Below, piece by piece: positions 42,698 through 56,104 of a stretch of 64,000 nt of DNA. Each line of letters opens with the position of its first letter. Within the stretch, counting starts at the first letter, position 1. The notes under the pieces were generated by a model, which worked only from the letters and a program-made list of their open reading frames with translations, did not search any database and was not told the origin of the DNA. The stretch is taken from assembly GCA_019915015.1 (NCBI GenBank), contig JAHBBC010000018.1, positions 620,001-684,000 on the forward strand, given 5' to 3'. The stretch is from Auriscalpium vulgare. Taxonomy: Eukaryota > Basidiomycota > Agaricomycetes > Russulales > Auriscalpiaceae. The translations under genes and the position numbers were made by a program.

Positions 42698-45600
42698 TAG
42701 TGTTGCGGGAAAAACCTCTGGCCAGTATCCCCCCGGTAAGGTACCGGTGGCGCTCCTAGCCGGGGAGGTATCAAACCGGTACCGTACCAGGGAAATAGTC
42801 ACGTGATGTTTAGTTCCCACGCAGTAGCAGCTCGATTTTCGCGTACACACGAGGATTTGGAATGGTTTCAATGCATCAGATGAAGATTTAGCAGTGTATG
42901 TATCCATAGCCAAATTGCCAGAGCTTAGCCGTAGGTGCCCCGACCTGTACGAATTCGCTGCTGCCTGCTACACAAGTGTCATGATTTGTCAGCAGACGCG
43001 GCTTTTGCAAGGCTGCCGCAGCACTCGAGCGTACATTGTAACAACGCGTACAATACATACTGAAACCTCGGGAGGCTTATTGAAACAAGGCATCTGTGCT
43101 GAAATCATTGTCCTCTTCATCAGAATCTGGTATGCTCTCGTCCCTAGCCTGACCTGCACTGACTCCGACAGCAGGGTTCCGACGTGCAGGAAGCTGAGCT
43201 TCCTCCGCGAGGACATCAGATAAAATTGCAGACCTCAGGTTGATGTGAGGCATCTTGATGAAAGCATTGGCAGGTTCGTACGGTTCTGCCAGGTCTTCAC
43301 CTTGAACGTCATTGTCGTCTTCTTCGTCCGACATCGGTGCGGGTGCGTTTTCTGAAGAGGGGAATACCTTCTTTTCGATGTTGTAGAACTTGACCGAAGG
43401 GAATTGATTAGTGTGCGCGCACACCTGCTCGAATGGTTGGAACACTGTGTACTTCAATAAAGAACGGAGGTTGCTTACCTTGCTCTTAGACATGTGGTAC
43501 TGTCGGACTTGAGTCATTGCAGACATGTTATGCACGGATAGCCGATTCCTATGCTTTGGAGTAAGCCATGTGAATGTAGAGCCAGTCCGTTCATCGGGCA
43601 TGGAGTTGACTCGGACGGAATACAGTTTGATAGCGAGATGCTATTCATGACAGCATCAGTCGGCAGCGCTCGGTGAATCATACGGACACGAACACGTACC
43701 GGAAGGATGTGCACATTATCAGAGCCAACACGGCCCTTCCACCACTTAAGGACCGCCTGCGGAACCGTATCGTCGAGCGGATGATCGAATGGGAACTGGT
43801 GTCGAGCATAGGCTAGAGTTTCCCTGTGAAGTTGGGCTGTAAATGATTTCCCTTTTTTTGCCCACTTCAAGAATGCCTTCTTATGGCCATGAACGATCTC
43901 TTTCTCTCCGATGTTGGCTAAGAAGCGGACAACGGACTCGAAAATTGATGGATGCCGAACACCAATGAGTGTCACCTTCTCGCCTTCCGGTAGCCACAGG
44001 TCCGACGTGATAAGATCTGATTGATGCACACATAAGACAGCGACGAGATGCAAGCAAAAGAATGGCTCTAACCAGGGTTCAGATATGCTGCAGCAAGGTA
44101 TGCATTATTAGCTATGTTGCCATCCAGAAAGAGTTGGCGATGTCGCGCATTGAGGATGCCGCGGATGGCGTTCGCGACCTCAGCGTCAAAATACAGCCTA
44201 GGATTTTGAAAGGCGTCCTCTGTTGCACGAATAACAGCATGCCAGAATATATAGACGTCGGCAGCAGTTGCCTCCAGAGCCTCCAGGCAGGCTAATGCCT
44301 TTGTTGCAGGCAAAGTGGCCGCGATGAACTGGGAGAGACCAGACTCGAACTTGAATGTCTGGTGATCATCCGGTGCAGGCTGAAAATACTCAGCAATTTC
44401 CTGCGAATGTTGTCAGCAAGTCATTTCGTCTAGTCGATCCATCAATTGTACCTCATAAAGTCCGTTAGGCGATTCACGGATGACTTTCTTGATCGCAGCT
44501 GAGGACCGATGGACAGAGCGAGCAGAGAGCGGGATTGTTGCGAATCTCGTCTTTCCGATAGCCTCCAGGCCGCGTCCTGTCTTTAGTTTTTCACGAGCTT
44601 TCTTGAGGGCTGCATGTCCAGCGTGCGAGGTATGAAATAATGTTATTGTCTGCCGCACCACACGGATGATCTGGTTGCGGATTAGATCTGATTAATGCTG
44701 GTAGTGTGGACGTTTGCGCACCGGTTTGAAAACATCAATGAGATTAATCTCAAGGATTGTGCGATTCAAGTGATGGCAAACATCCGCAAGATTGAGCGCA
44801 GTGGGCATGAGGGCCAGAATTGCAATGGAACGCGAGGCTCGCGTGTTACCCGTGCTATCACATGTCAGGCCGGAAAACCTGGACGGACCGATGGCATTGA
44901 CAATCTGCGCGAAGTTGTTAGAAATCGCTGAAGTAGTTAAGTTCCAATGCCCACGTACCGGACTTGCGACATTCTCAACGATCCAAGGTGCAGTGTGCGA
45001 CTCGGAAGTTGCCTCCCGTGTGTCCATCAAGTATACTTCACGGTCTGAGGTCGAGACGTGTACAGTCCAGTAGGACTCACGACCTGTCGAAGTTCCGCCG
45101 TCATAGGAGAGAGTGAGGTCTTCCTGACCTTGCAGATACTTGAGTTGCTCCCGGCGGACCCACGATGCTTCGTTTACGATGCCTTCATATTCGAGCTTGT
45201 CTCTGGTTGAAGGTGCATATGATGGTAAGGCAATCTCAAGCATCTCCTTCCACTCCGGGCGCGAGACGATATATGTTGGCAAACCCGCGACGCATATGAG
45301 TTTAAGAATGGCAAGGTCGAGCTTTCTGTGACGCTCGAGCTTCCCAAGCGCCTTTGCTTGCCGAAAGAACGCATGTGTCGCGGCGCCTGCATCTTGCTTC
45401 TCCCCATCTTGTCCAATTCCATCTTGAGCTCCTAGTTCCTTCGCAACCATCATGGATCCTTTCGAATTGGTGAGCTCCTGGACCTGCGCAGACAGTGCCT
45501 TTCCAGCTGAATGTATGTGCACTTTCTCCCGCAGCTCTGAGGACAGCTTGGGGCAGTCCTTTGCATGACGAACGACTCGGATCAACGCTCGATGTCGGAA

Positions 45601-48017
45601 AGTATGATGGCAAGGGTTATCAGGACCTCCGACACAGCGCCAGAGCAGCGTAGTTGGATTGTCGCGGCGATAGCAAGCCTCGGTGAGAGCGTCCATCAGA
45701 GGATCCGGCGGCCGTCCTCCCCGGCGCGCATCCTTCTTCGGCTGCACCCATTTGACAAGGTCACCAGGGTTAAGCTCAATCTCCATGTCGCTCCCATCTT
45801 CTTCCCCCATCTCGTTCACATACGGAGCTGCGCCGTCCGCAACTCCTTCGGCATCTGATTTCTGTTCATCGAGCTGCTGGTCTTGCAGTACCGGTGAACT
45901 ACTAGGCTGCTTGTGCGTAGCGACTGTGTTTCCGCCCGAACGCTTTGCAACCTGTAAGCAAAGCTTCTGTTACTTACTGCTGTCGCGCGCTGACAACCTC
46001 TTTGGGCACTTACAGTTGACGTTCCAGCAATATGCAGATTCAACGACGCCGGTTTGAAGACCTCGTCCCACTGCTGCTTGCTCCCCGCATTGCCGGAACT
46101 CTCCGCCGGTTCCTTTCCTTTCGAAGCGGCATTTTTCTTCGTGCGTTTGGCTGGCACGGTGAGTGGCGTGACATTGGTGGCTACACTCAGTCGCCTCTTA
46201 ACGACGCCTTCTAGACTCAATAACTGCGGCTTCGTGAACGCCGATGTGTGCGCACTTGCCCGTATAAGCATGCCAGGCGCTAGCATATTGGACTTGTATT
46301 TGAGACTGTCCTGCACTGTCGGTGAGTCGAGTCCGCAAGTAAGTGAAGCTGAGCGCGCACTGACCATGTCACGTAGGTAACACATTATGTCAGCAAGGTG
46401 TCGAATGCGTTGCACGACACAGTCTGTATCCGAGAGGAGATGGATGTCGTCGGGGATGAGATGGTGAGCAAGAGAATTGTGGCTGAGGACAGAGCAGGAG
46501 AAGCTGTCGAGCTGTGGGGTGCATGGTAACACGTTGAGTGAAAGCGGCCCAGTCGCTCCGTGTTGTCCTAACCACCATTCTATCATCTCCAACAGCTCGC
46601 GGGGCGGCTTCCGTCCAAGAGAATCAGCATAGAAAGCCGTGTGTGGCTCTACGCTGACCGCAATGGACACCCAGTGATTTGTCTCGTGTACGGCTGCTGG
46701 CAAGAGCACATCCGCGCCATCGATCCGCACCCCGATCGTCATTCCAACCTCCTTGAGTGATCCATCTTGCAGCTGCGAGCCAGCCAATCGTAGGGGAGTG
46801 ATGCCGCGCATTGATTGGTAAGATGTTCCGCTAGCATTGAGTCGTGCGCGGTTGCGGTACGTGTCAATGAGCTTGACTGATGCCGCACTCGGCAGTATAC
46901 ATGCCGGCTTGCCTTGTCTTTGCAGACGATGACCTAGCAGCATCCCCAGCTGATCCATATGCTCCGCCGCCAGCCAACGCCGACCACAGTACGATGTAAG
47001 CGTCTTTGGATCGACGCCCATCGTCGTTGGGAGGGGTACGTCCCATGGCCAGTCGTCGAGGAGTGCTGACGTGTCTGCAGCAAGGGACTTCACCTCGTCG
47101 TTGAGCAAGCCCTCGGTCCAAGTCTTCAACCACGCAGTGGCCAGAGAAAGGCGCGCCTTGGCAGCGAGTATGCGCCGGACCTCGTACCAGTAGGTGAGAA
47201 CCCACATCGGGGTTTTGAGTGTTTGTTGAGTGACCGACTCTTGAACAGGATAGCCCAGGCAAGCATAGCCTGTCTCTAGGGCGGGGTTGACGCGGTTTTG
47301 CAGGATTTCCAACACCTCGGTGTGCGGCGGCATCGGCCTAGAGAGCAGGACCATTGCATTTGCGGCCGTTATGAAGCTTTGGCCCTTCGAGAAGAGTGTG
47401 CTCTGCTGGAGCAGAGACGGCGCGTTCGCCTCCGGTGGGACAGGGAAATCTTGGATATCGGCATTGCGCAGGGCTGGTGTGGGTAGTAGGACATGTTTAA
47501 TGTCGTCGGGAATGGGTATTCTTTTGAGGATATCACCCAGAGTTTGAAATGAGTCGATGTCGTGGATGACCTCGTCGTCCGCCATTTGACAGTTTTGAGG
47601 GTTGGCAAAATGTGCTAGGCCAGTGTCGAAGGTGAAGATTGCGCCCTCATTTAGTCACTCACTACGGAGTGTAAATGTCGATCACAGCAACGGGTCGATC
47701 ATACACACGTTGCTGCATACAACACTCTTGCAACTATCCCATGCCGAGGCGGATGTGTCTAATACCTCCTTAAACATCCGCGTAGCATTGCACAACCACC
47801 TTACGACTGCCGGCCATGTCTGCGTGCGAGGCTGCGAGCCTCATGGCTCATGGGCCGGCGCCGGGCGCCGGAGGGGCCGACACACATCACGTGCTGGAGG
47901 TATTGTACCGGGTATATTGGGGCCCAGGGCAGGGCAGGTATGGTACCGGTACTATACAGGTACATTACCGGGGAAAAACTTTTTCGGGGAAAAACTCAGG
48001 TTTTTCCCGCAACGCTA
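42698..48017 (-). mobile_element. hAT-superfamily DNA transposon, unit 3 copy, 5,320 bp
   Basis: Same terminal repeats, but flanked by a different 8-bp duplication, CTGCACAG. It differs from the unit 2 copy by a 9-bp in-frame deletion in the last exon, a 1-bp deletion near 47,750 outside the gene, and scattered substitutions. Confidence 0.95.
43077..47585 (-). CDS. Ulp1-protease/hAT transposase fusion (unit 3 copy)
   Basis: Same exon plan and no stop or frameshift. Visible amino-acid differences from the unit 2 copy are N46D, I100N, V308I, I310V and a Pro-to-Ser change in the linker. A three-residue in-frame loss shortens the acidic tail repeat. H304, D321, Q358, C364 and the hAT motifs are unchanged. 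An independent insertion with an intact gene argues that the fusion is functional rather than a chance read-through. Confidence 0.85.
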
Positions 48018-48025
48018 CTGCACAG
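48018..48025. repeat. Right target-site duplication of unit 3 hAT
   Basis: CTGCACAG directly after the TIR, followed by TGCACACGGCC, which resumes the spacer. Confidence 0.95.
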
Positions 48026-48414
48026 TGCACACGGCCCCCCGCCGTCACGGCAACTCAAGTCTTCATCGACGTTGACGTCAACGCGACTCTATGTCACTCG
48101 CTCCTCCGACTCTCATTCCGCGCCCGCTGCTCTTCCCCGCCGCGTTGTTTGGCTCGCGGACGGGCGACAAACACCGCACGCGGCGCGTCCAATCACAGCG
48201 CGCGCTGCTGTCGCGTCCAGCAATAAATCGACGTGTATTCTCGTTGCTACAGCCCGCAGGGCCGCAAGCACGCCCCCGCACCAAGCCGCGCGCATACAAC
48301 CCAAGTCCATGGCCCCCACCCCTTGCCTTCCTCGCCGTCGCGCACTCCCGCTCTCTCGTCTCTGCCGCGCATCGACGCACTGACCGGTGGTCCTGCTCCT
48401 CGCCGAAAGAATCG

Positions 48415-51400
48415 CCTGTCAACAAGCTGGCTGCCTGTCGATGCCGCCCACCGCCGCTCTCGACGAAGCGCACCCCCATCTGCGCAGCGCCGTCGTCCCC
48501 GTCCTGCACAAGCGTCCCCTGCGCATCAGATGGCACGGTGCCGACGGGAACGTGTGAGCACGACGCATATCCCTATCCATGGCCGAAAAAACTCATCTCT
48601 CGTCCGATAGCAGTTGCGCCCGCGCCGTCATCAACTTGCCTGTCGATGCCTCTCGACGAAGACGCCGCCATTGCGCAGCGCCGTCGGCCGCCGGCGCGCT
48701 CGCACGAATCGCCGGTGCCCTCTCGACGCGCCGCCCTCCGTCTTGCGCGCGCAACAACTTCCTGTGCAACGTCGGCACGCGACCTCGACACGCATGATGA
48801 TGGCTTACCTCGCACGGCACAACGACGCGCTGCGTGCCGCCCGCAGACCCCGCTGTCGCTCGCGTTCGCACCCTGCAAGACAAGACGACGTGTGCGACGC
48901 GTGCGACGCGGCCTGGTTCCCTCTCGACACGAACAGCGCTGTGCGCGGCACGCCCTGCAGCGTCCACTTCAACGTCAGCATTCGAGCCCGACGGCTGCGA
49001 TAATGACTCACCACAAGTCCGCGTGGTATGCGGGCGCCGACACCGCTCTATTCGCACGCAGCCGACCGCCTTCAACACGACGCAGCTGCGCCCGGGCCGA
49101 CGGTTACCGTCGTCAAGATGGCTGCCTGTCGATGCAGCGCACCTCTCGACGAGGCACATCGCCATCTGCACAGCGCCGCGCCGTCCTGCACAAGCTCACC
49201 ACGGCGTCAGCTCACCTCAGAAGCACGCCGACGACAAACGGACATACCTCACGCGCGCGCACCCGTCCCCGTGACGAACACGCTGCACCGCCGACCGCGT
49301 CATCTCCATTCCCCGGACGGCGCAGTGGGCTTGACCGAGAGCAGCGGAGCCGCCGTTTCTTGGCCGCCGCAGGCTCGCACAGCCCTTCTCGACGAAGAGC
49401 GCCGTCCGTGCTCCGCGCTGCGTGCCGCTGCTTGCAACCAGCATCCTGTCCAACGTCAGCTCTCGACTCGACAACTACGACAAGAGCTTACCTCACAAGG
49501 AAGTCCGCTCGATATGCAACGCGCTCGCCGGCGTCCCAGCGCCTCGCGCTGACCCTGCCGGCCTCGCACGCTGCGAGGGAAGACGAGGCGCGCCAACACC
49601 CGCGCATCTCGTGCACCGTCGGACCACACGACGTCCTGGGGACCGGATCAGTGAGTACTGCATGTGTACTGCTTTCACCGTGCTTGACTGACCGCAGCGT
49701 CCGCAGCGATCCTGCGCCCTGGCATGAAAGTTCCGTCAGCATCGGCCCTCGCGCAGCAAGCTGAGGACGTCCCTACCTGAAGCAGCACGACGCGCATACT
49801 CAAGCTCGGGTCCTTGAGCTAAACAGTGAGTACTCACCCATATGTTCTTCGACAATGCCCGTACTCACGGCGCCCGCGCGTGCCAGCGTCCTGCTCAAAA
49901 CCACGACGACATCAGATTCACGGCCTCAAGAAGGACCAGGACGAGATGCGTACCTTATGCAGACGCAAGCCCTGCGCCAGGAAGAACATCGAGCACCCAG
50001 CGCGGCACGCACCGTCGACGCTGGAACGGCACGCTGGCGTGTTGTTGACGAGCTGCGCGACCATGAGCGGGATCCGCACAGTGAAGGGTTCGACCGGGCC
50101 TGGACAATGCGCACATCGAGCCCATGGAGTCTGGGCAAAGTAGTAGAGTCATATGTCTCCTTGTGCGAAATATAGCAACGACGTACCGCCGTCTTCGTGC
50201 AGAGCGAGCGAGTGCGCATGGCGCTGTCGAATCCTGGATGAAAATGCGAAGGCTCATGAGTAAGGCGCCGGTCTAGCGCATGGGCATTCCTGCACGCGCA
50301 GCCCACTCACCTTTGTCCGCGTGTATGGCTCACGTTATGGCTACAGACAGAACATCAAAGCCAATTCCCGACAAGCAAGAAGCAAACGTACCTCTCAGCT
50401 GTAGCCTCGATACGGAACGATGGAACATGCAAGCGAGTGCCTCCGCCATCTGCGCCCGGCCAACAGCTCATCAGCAGACTATCTGGCATGAAGATCGTGC
50501 TGGACGGACCTCACCCTCGACGGACGCATTGTCAACGCCGCACAACGAGCACGCCTGGCGCAGCAACGCCGGGCCGAGCGCTGGGCACGGATCCTCTCGA
50601 TACGACGCAGCCTGGACGGGCGGCTGTGAGCGACGTGAGCGCGGGAGAGCAGTGGAACCGACGCGCCTGTTGCCGGTGATATGTGCGCTGGGGCTCTGTA
50701 CGACATCGCACGTCGAGCGGTGGCTCGCGTAGCCACAGAGTCTAGTCAGAACGGTCAGCCCGACGTATTTTAAAAATACAGGAGCGACCCACTGATGCAC
50801 AGCGCTGGTAGTTCATGAGTGCGGCCTGCCCATGACGCCAGCTTACCCACGTCCGCAGCGCACCTACCTCAATGGCGGTCCTTGCGCAACAAACGCGCCG
50901 TCGTCCTGAGAGGCACGAGCGGCCTAGTCAGCTCTCTAGGATGTGTCGAGAAGACAAAGACATACCGGAGTCGGCCGCAGCGAGCCGCGGCGCATCCTAA
51001 TGCTGCTGGCCAAACAGTTATGCAACGGATTGCACGGGACAATGACGCCGGTGCGCGCCAGCATCACCACGCAAACAACTCACCTGTGACCACTGATGAC
51101 ATGTGCCGAGACCTCCAAAGAGGTTCGTCGCCCGTTAGAACATGTCTGAAGAGCTTTCGTCCATCAGCAAACCCTCAAGTACGGCGCCACAGCGTCCACG
51201 CACCGTCAGCGGTCGAGGGCAGCCTCCCCAGCACACGCCGGTGCGAGGCAACGCCGTCCACGGGGGTGTCTGACAGCACGATACAGTCAGCCGGTGCGCT
51301 GCTCACCGCAGATATAATACGAATTGACGTACCGGGTGCGGTCTTGCGGCAGCGAGCTGGCAACAAATAACGCCGCCTGGTCAGCGAGAGACGGCGGAGA

Positions 51401-51510
51401 AACCAACCCATCTACGTTGTGCGGCGGACATGGCGAACGGGACCTGGTGAACAATTGATACGAACGTGTCGCGGCGAACGGCAACAACTGCGCACCAACA
51501 TTGGACCATG
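48415..51510 (-). pseudogene. S1 in spacer 3: copy with many single-base indels
   Basis: Single-base differences from the other copies fall in proposed exons and introns alike, for example at about 49,351, 49,530, 49,658, 49,805, 49,862, 50,142 and 50,697. If the locus codes, this copy is broken, unless the indels are sequencing errors. Confidence 0.3.
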
Positions 51511-52893
51511 CCGTCGTCGAGAGCAGCGCGTGGGAGAGGGAGTGGGGAGATGAGGGAGGCAGAGAGTTCGCGCGGGCGCGTGAGGAAGACGTCGCCCGGG
51601 GCAGTATTTATACATCGTGCGGCGTGCGCACGGGCCCCGCACTTCGTACAATGAGTCAGTCCGGCCTTCGCGCGACGGTCAGGAGCGGCCGCCGAAGGTG
51701 ACAGGAAGCGTGCTAGATGAATATCATTCAATTAGTGTGGACGCAAGCGTCGCAAAGGCGGTGTGACAGGGCGGAGGGTGCGAGGCACGCGGATGCCGGG
51801 TGACGGGGATGTTGGCCACAGGAATTGCGCGGTGCGTTCTCCTGGAGAGAGAGCTCAGCGCAGGATGTGCCCGAGCAGCGAGCGGCGGTGGGCCGTCGGT
51901 CGAACAGGACAGAAAGAGAGGATGAGCAACGGCACAGAGGGATCGACCTGCGCAGCGGCCGAGGCGATGTCTCGACTGCTGAAGGACACTAAAATAAACG
52001 GGGAAGCGGCGGCGGAGACAGCTATTTTCAAAGGCGGCAAAGACAGCGTTCCCCGCCGCCCATACGTACCGCGCGCACAAGACTGTGCTCGAACAAAATA
52101 TTCTGCTCAGAAATGCCAGGACCGAGCGCTGTTGAAGACGCATGCCTCGATAGGCAGCGCAGGTCGAGCGTGTCGTACCTTTACCTGTCGCCGTCGCGAA
52201 AAGCGTCTGTCCAGCTTCCCGGGACGGCAGTTCAATGATGTCGTGAGCCGGTCGCAAGAAGGATGATCGAGCAGAAGTGGCGACGCGTACCCGCGAGTCA
52301 GCACGCGAGATGTTTCGTCTTGGCAGCCGGCGCTGGATCCGAGCATTGATAGAACAAAGACGGCAGCGCGTCCAGCCTGCCTCCAGTCGTGTACATTGTG
52401 AGTCCGAACGAGCTGGAAATTACAAGTCAACAAAGCCCGGAGGCATGCAGCACACAGCGGAGGAACTTGGGTCACTTGCATGTCTTGCGGCGGAATTGGT
52501 TCGCGTACATCGTAATTCAATTCAAGTAGTTGTCAGGGACGCGAGCGAGCAAAAATGACAGCGACAGGCCGAAAGTCGGTGGCCGTGATCACGCCGACTG
52601 TGTGGGCTGCTGCTGCTCAGCGCGAATCACTCCGTGTGGGATCGCGCCGTCTTCCCACAAAATACAGCAACGAGTTCCATTGCTCAACTTGAAAGTGCTA
52701 CACAAGGGCTTGTGTGTACTACAGAGACTGTAGATCGAGTCTGGAAAAAATGATGCTGAGCTGAGAGGCGAGCGTATGGCCAAAGCAAGCGAGATTGCAC
52801 GATCGTCGCGGGAGAGCCATATGGAGGGAGCAAGACGCCGCGCCGATTGCGCCTCGTGCACACAGCCCGCCGCCCAAGGTTCAAGTTGAACAG

Positions 52894-53652
52894 CTGCCGC
52901 CTATCCGTCGTTCGTCCCCGAAGTGCACGAGCTCCTGAGCCCTCGAGAGCAGAAATGGCTTCAACACATAGAGGTAGGGTTCTCACAGACGCAACGTGAA
53001 GCCTGCCTGACCAGTGGGAGCAGATGATGTTGCCGCGGCGAGCACACAGCGGGGCTACGTCAAGCAACGCAGCAAGTTGAGGAAGATCATGATAGACCAG
53101 ATCCGTGAGTGCGAGGCCGCATTCAGAGTCTATGTTCTGACCGCGCGGGCTAGGCGAGGTCTCAGGAATCTCGACCGCGCGTCCGAGCTGGAAGCCAGAC
53201 GGGTACATACGCAACGTCGTCGAGAGGTACAGCGTGACGATCGTCGGCTGGCCGTGGTGGATCATACCCTTCCGCAATCTGAGCGACCTCGGCAGCGCGC
53301 AGGACACGTTCAACACGCTGCTGCTCGGCTGGCGGGAGGGCTCGATCCGTTTCGTCCGTCTCTCCCCAGATGAGGCAAAGGACGAAGCGGAGCGCCTCCG
53401 CGCACAGCTAGCAGCAGTGGGCCATGTGCCTGCGGTGCGTGCAAAACGGTCGGACGCCGGGTTCTTGAGGCTCGAAGGGAAGAGGTGAAGGGACGCCGGG
53501 TCAAGACGTTCCGAGCGACGCGGGCGCACGAGATGGTGGAGTCTGACGAGGAGGCTGAGCGCAGAGATGGGAAGCGAGAGGTGATGCGGCCGCGCAATGT
53601 GGAGGAGGCCATCTCCGGGATGAAGCTCCTGGTTCGTAGTGTAGATCTGTGA
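52894..53652 (+). pseudogene. S2 in spacer 3: copy frameshifted near its 3' end
   Basis: One G is missing at about 53,485 (GAAGAGGTGAAG against GAAGAGGGTGAAG). The last exon therefore stops right after RLEGKR instead of running to the basic tail. The single-base loss in a G run may be a sequence error. Confidence 0.5.
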
Positions 53653-54647
53653 GCATGCGGAATGAGCGACCAGAGCAACGTCTGAGACTCACCGGATGTT
53701 TGAGCCTGGACGAACGGAACGCGGGCGGTTTTGGCGGCAGTGCGAGACTCAATGAAGAATGCCGGGGCCCGTGCTACAGGATAGCACGATAGTCGAGTGG
53801 TTATGCACGCGCGGGCTTGCGGGGGCGAGCGGGGGCGAGCGGATGGGTGGTTCAAGACAGAGGAGAGGCGAATGATGGCAGGATGGCAGCTGGGCGAGCG
53901 GCAGCTGTCCGAGTGCCGATCTTCGTGTGTCGTGTCGCAATTTCACAGCAAAGCGCTGTGACGTCGCAGGGATATATATTGCCTGGCGAGGGAGGGTTGC
54001 GGTGTCGGGCGAGTGGGCGTTGTCGAGCAAGTGGGCAGGTCGCGATGGAGGTGGTGAACAGAGTCAGAGTCGACGCGGCGAACAGAGTCAGAGTCAACGC
54101 GGCGGCGCGTCGAGGCAAAATTCTCACCGTGACATTGACAAGCCACTCGCGCCGCAGAGTCGTCTGGCTCCCTCTCTGCGCACGCATGTCATCCCGCCAT
54201 GTATACAGGGATGAAGGAGCTCACCTGAGCCATAGCTACGGCTGCTGAATATCTCCCTCGTAGATCTCGCATGGCGGCAAAACCGGGTCCGTAATCACGC
54301 GCTGCACCCTTGATGGAATATTCGCTTGCTGTAAGTGTTTCACAGTAAGGAAAATTTATTGTGCTTGGTGAAGAGGATAGCCGACGCCAGTTCAGTGCCT
54401 TGAACTGTCATCGGCAATCCCCTTCCCCAAGCACAGTTCAGTCACTGACCTTGACTAGTCTTGCCGACGCACCCCAGAAAATTGGGTGTCAACTCTTCTT
54501 TCCTCCCACCACCATCGTCGTCGAATGCACCGTCGGCGTCCTCAACACCTTCCCCATTATCTGGTGACCGATATCTGTGAGTCAATATATTCTTGGACAA
54601 GCTGAAAACACCTAGCTGATTCAAGAGCTGATTTCTCTGATTTTCAG

Positions 54648-56104
54648 AATTTCATTGCGTGTTTGCAAGCCTCGTCGTCGTCGGTCGACGTCTTTGACAA
54701 CACTCAGCGCCGCATTGGGCAAGAGTTCCCACCGTGGCGGGCGCGCCAACCCCGACCATCACCATCACCATCGTCGCAACGGCTGCTCATGCAGCTTGGT
54801 GAGTATTGCTTGCCTGAACTTGCTCAATCATCCAGCTGACACTGCATGCTCTCATTTGCATAGTTGTCCGAACCAACGCCGCGCGCAGCGCCGGGCGGTC
54901 TTCCGCGCCTGTGTCCATCCGGCCGGCGCGTCCGCCTCGATTACGACCGACACCTCCTCCATCGACTGCAAGCGCCGGGCAAGAAAACGTCCCATTGCAA
55001 GTCAACTCTGCGGCCAACTGAGCGACCGCACGAAGTCGAGCGCCGGCTAGCACGTGGCTGGTGCATCTGTCCGGTGAGTTCTGTCTGCGTCGCTGGCGCT
55101 CTGGTTTTGCTCATATTCTTGTTCATAGTGCTCAAGATGACGTACCGGACGCTTTTCGCGGGCACGCGCGTCGAAAACAGCCGGTGCTGAAAACGAGTCC
55201 CGGAGATGCCCAGGTATACATTCTTTTAAACTTCGCAGGTTGCAGACATTGACGTGTCGCCACAGCCATTTTCCAGACCTCCCAGCACGAGCTTTTGTGG
55301 CCCACGTCTCGCGGCCGAGGTTTCCCAAGCGGCGTCCAGGTCATCAACATCTCAGTCGATCGCGACAGGTCGGCAGGTGAGCACCGCGCTAGCCTCTCGC
55401 GTCCTGCGATTGGCTCACCTCATCACCTCCTAGGTCACGCAGCGCCGGCACGCTCTTCGTTAAGCGTCACGGCTCGCGCCTCTGGGCATCACTGCGCTGG
55501 AGCGCGCGACAGACACACGGCGACTCTGCGGCCGGTCCAGATATTAAGCCGTTTTCCGGCGCCAAGAGTCTCGCGGCCGAGGGTTTCAAGCGGCGATCGG
55601 CAGGTCAGCAATGCGCTATGCAGTCCCTTGCGTTGGAATCTGATGATTGATTTTCCAGCCTCCTCCGACCCGCGATGTGGGCCGCGATGCAGCCATTCCA
55701 GGACGATGTGGACAGCGTGAGGGAGCGCGCCAGGCGATGCCTCGCAGCACAGACGAGAGAAGCTGACATTATCCTGCGAAGACGTCGACTATCCAGGATG
55801 CCCGCCACCGTGCATGTTTTGAGCTATGGCGCGGGCGGTGGACGCGGTCTACCATTTTTCAGCACGGGCGGCGGCGAGGCGACGAAGATAGCCCCACCCT
55901 GTGGCTGCGATCTGCCTGGTACACCCGTTGTGAGTTGCATCTTGCGTGCACAGCTAGGCAGACACTCAACTCTTGCAGGATCTGGCGCATGTCGACTCTG
56001 GACACCGCGCAGCATCTCCGGAGGTCGCCGCCGAGACGTCTGCGGGGATCGTCGTCCGTCGTGCTATGGCTTTCCCGCCGCAAGCCAACCTCGTCAAAAT
56101 GTGA
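54648..56104 (+). pseudogene. S3 in spacer 3
   Basis: Same order; the terminal frame is at 55675-56104. This part of spacer 3 is free of the indels seen further left. Confidence 0.4.

Noticed and set aside
48091..49764. A 557-codon plus-strand ORF in spacer 3
   Set aside because: It exists only because of single-base indels in this copy. Its composition (Arg/Pro/Ser/Ala-rich) is that of an out-of-frame GC-rich shadow, and other spacers do not have it.
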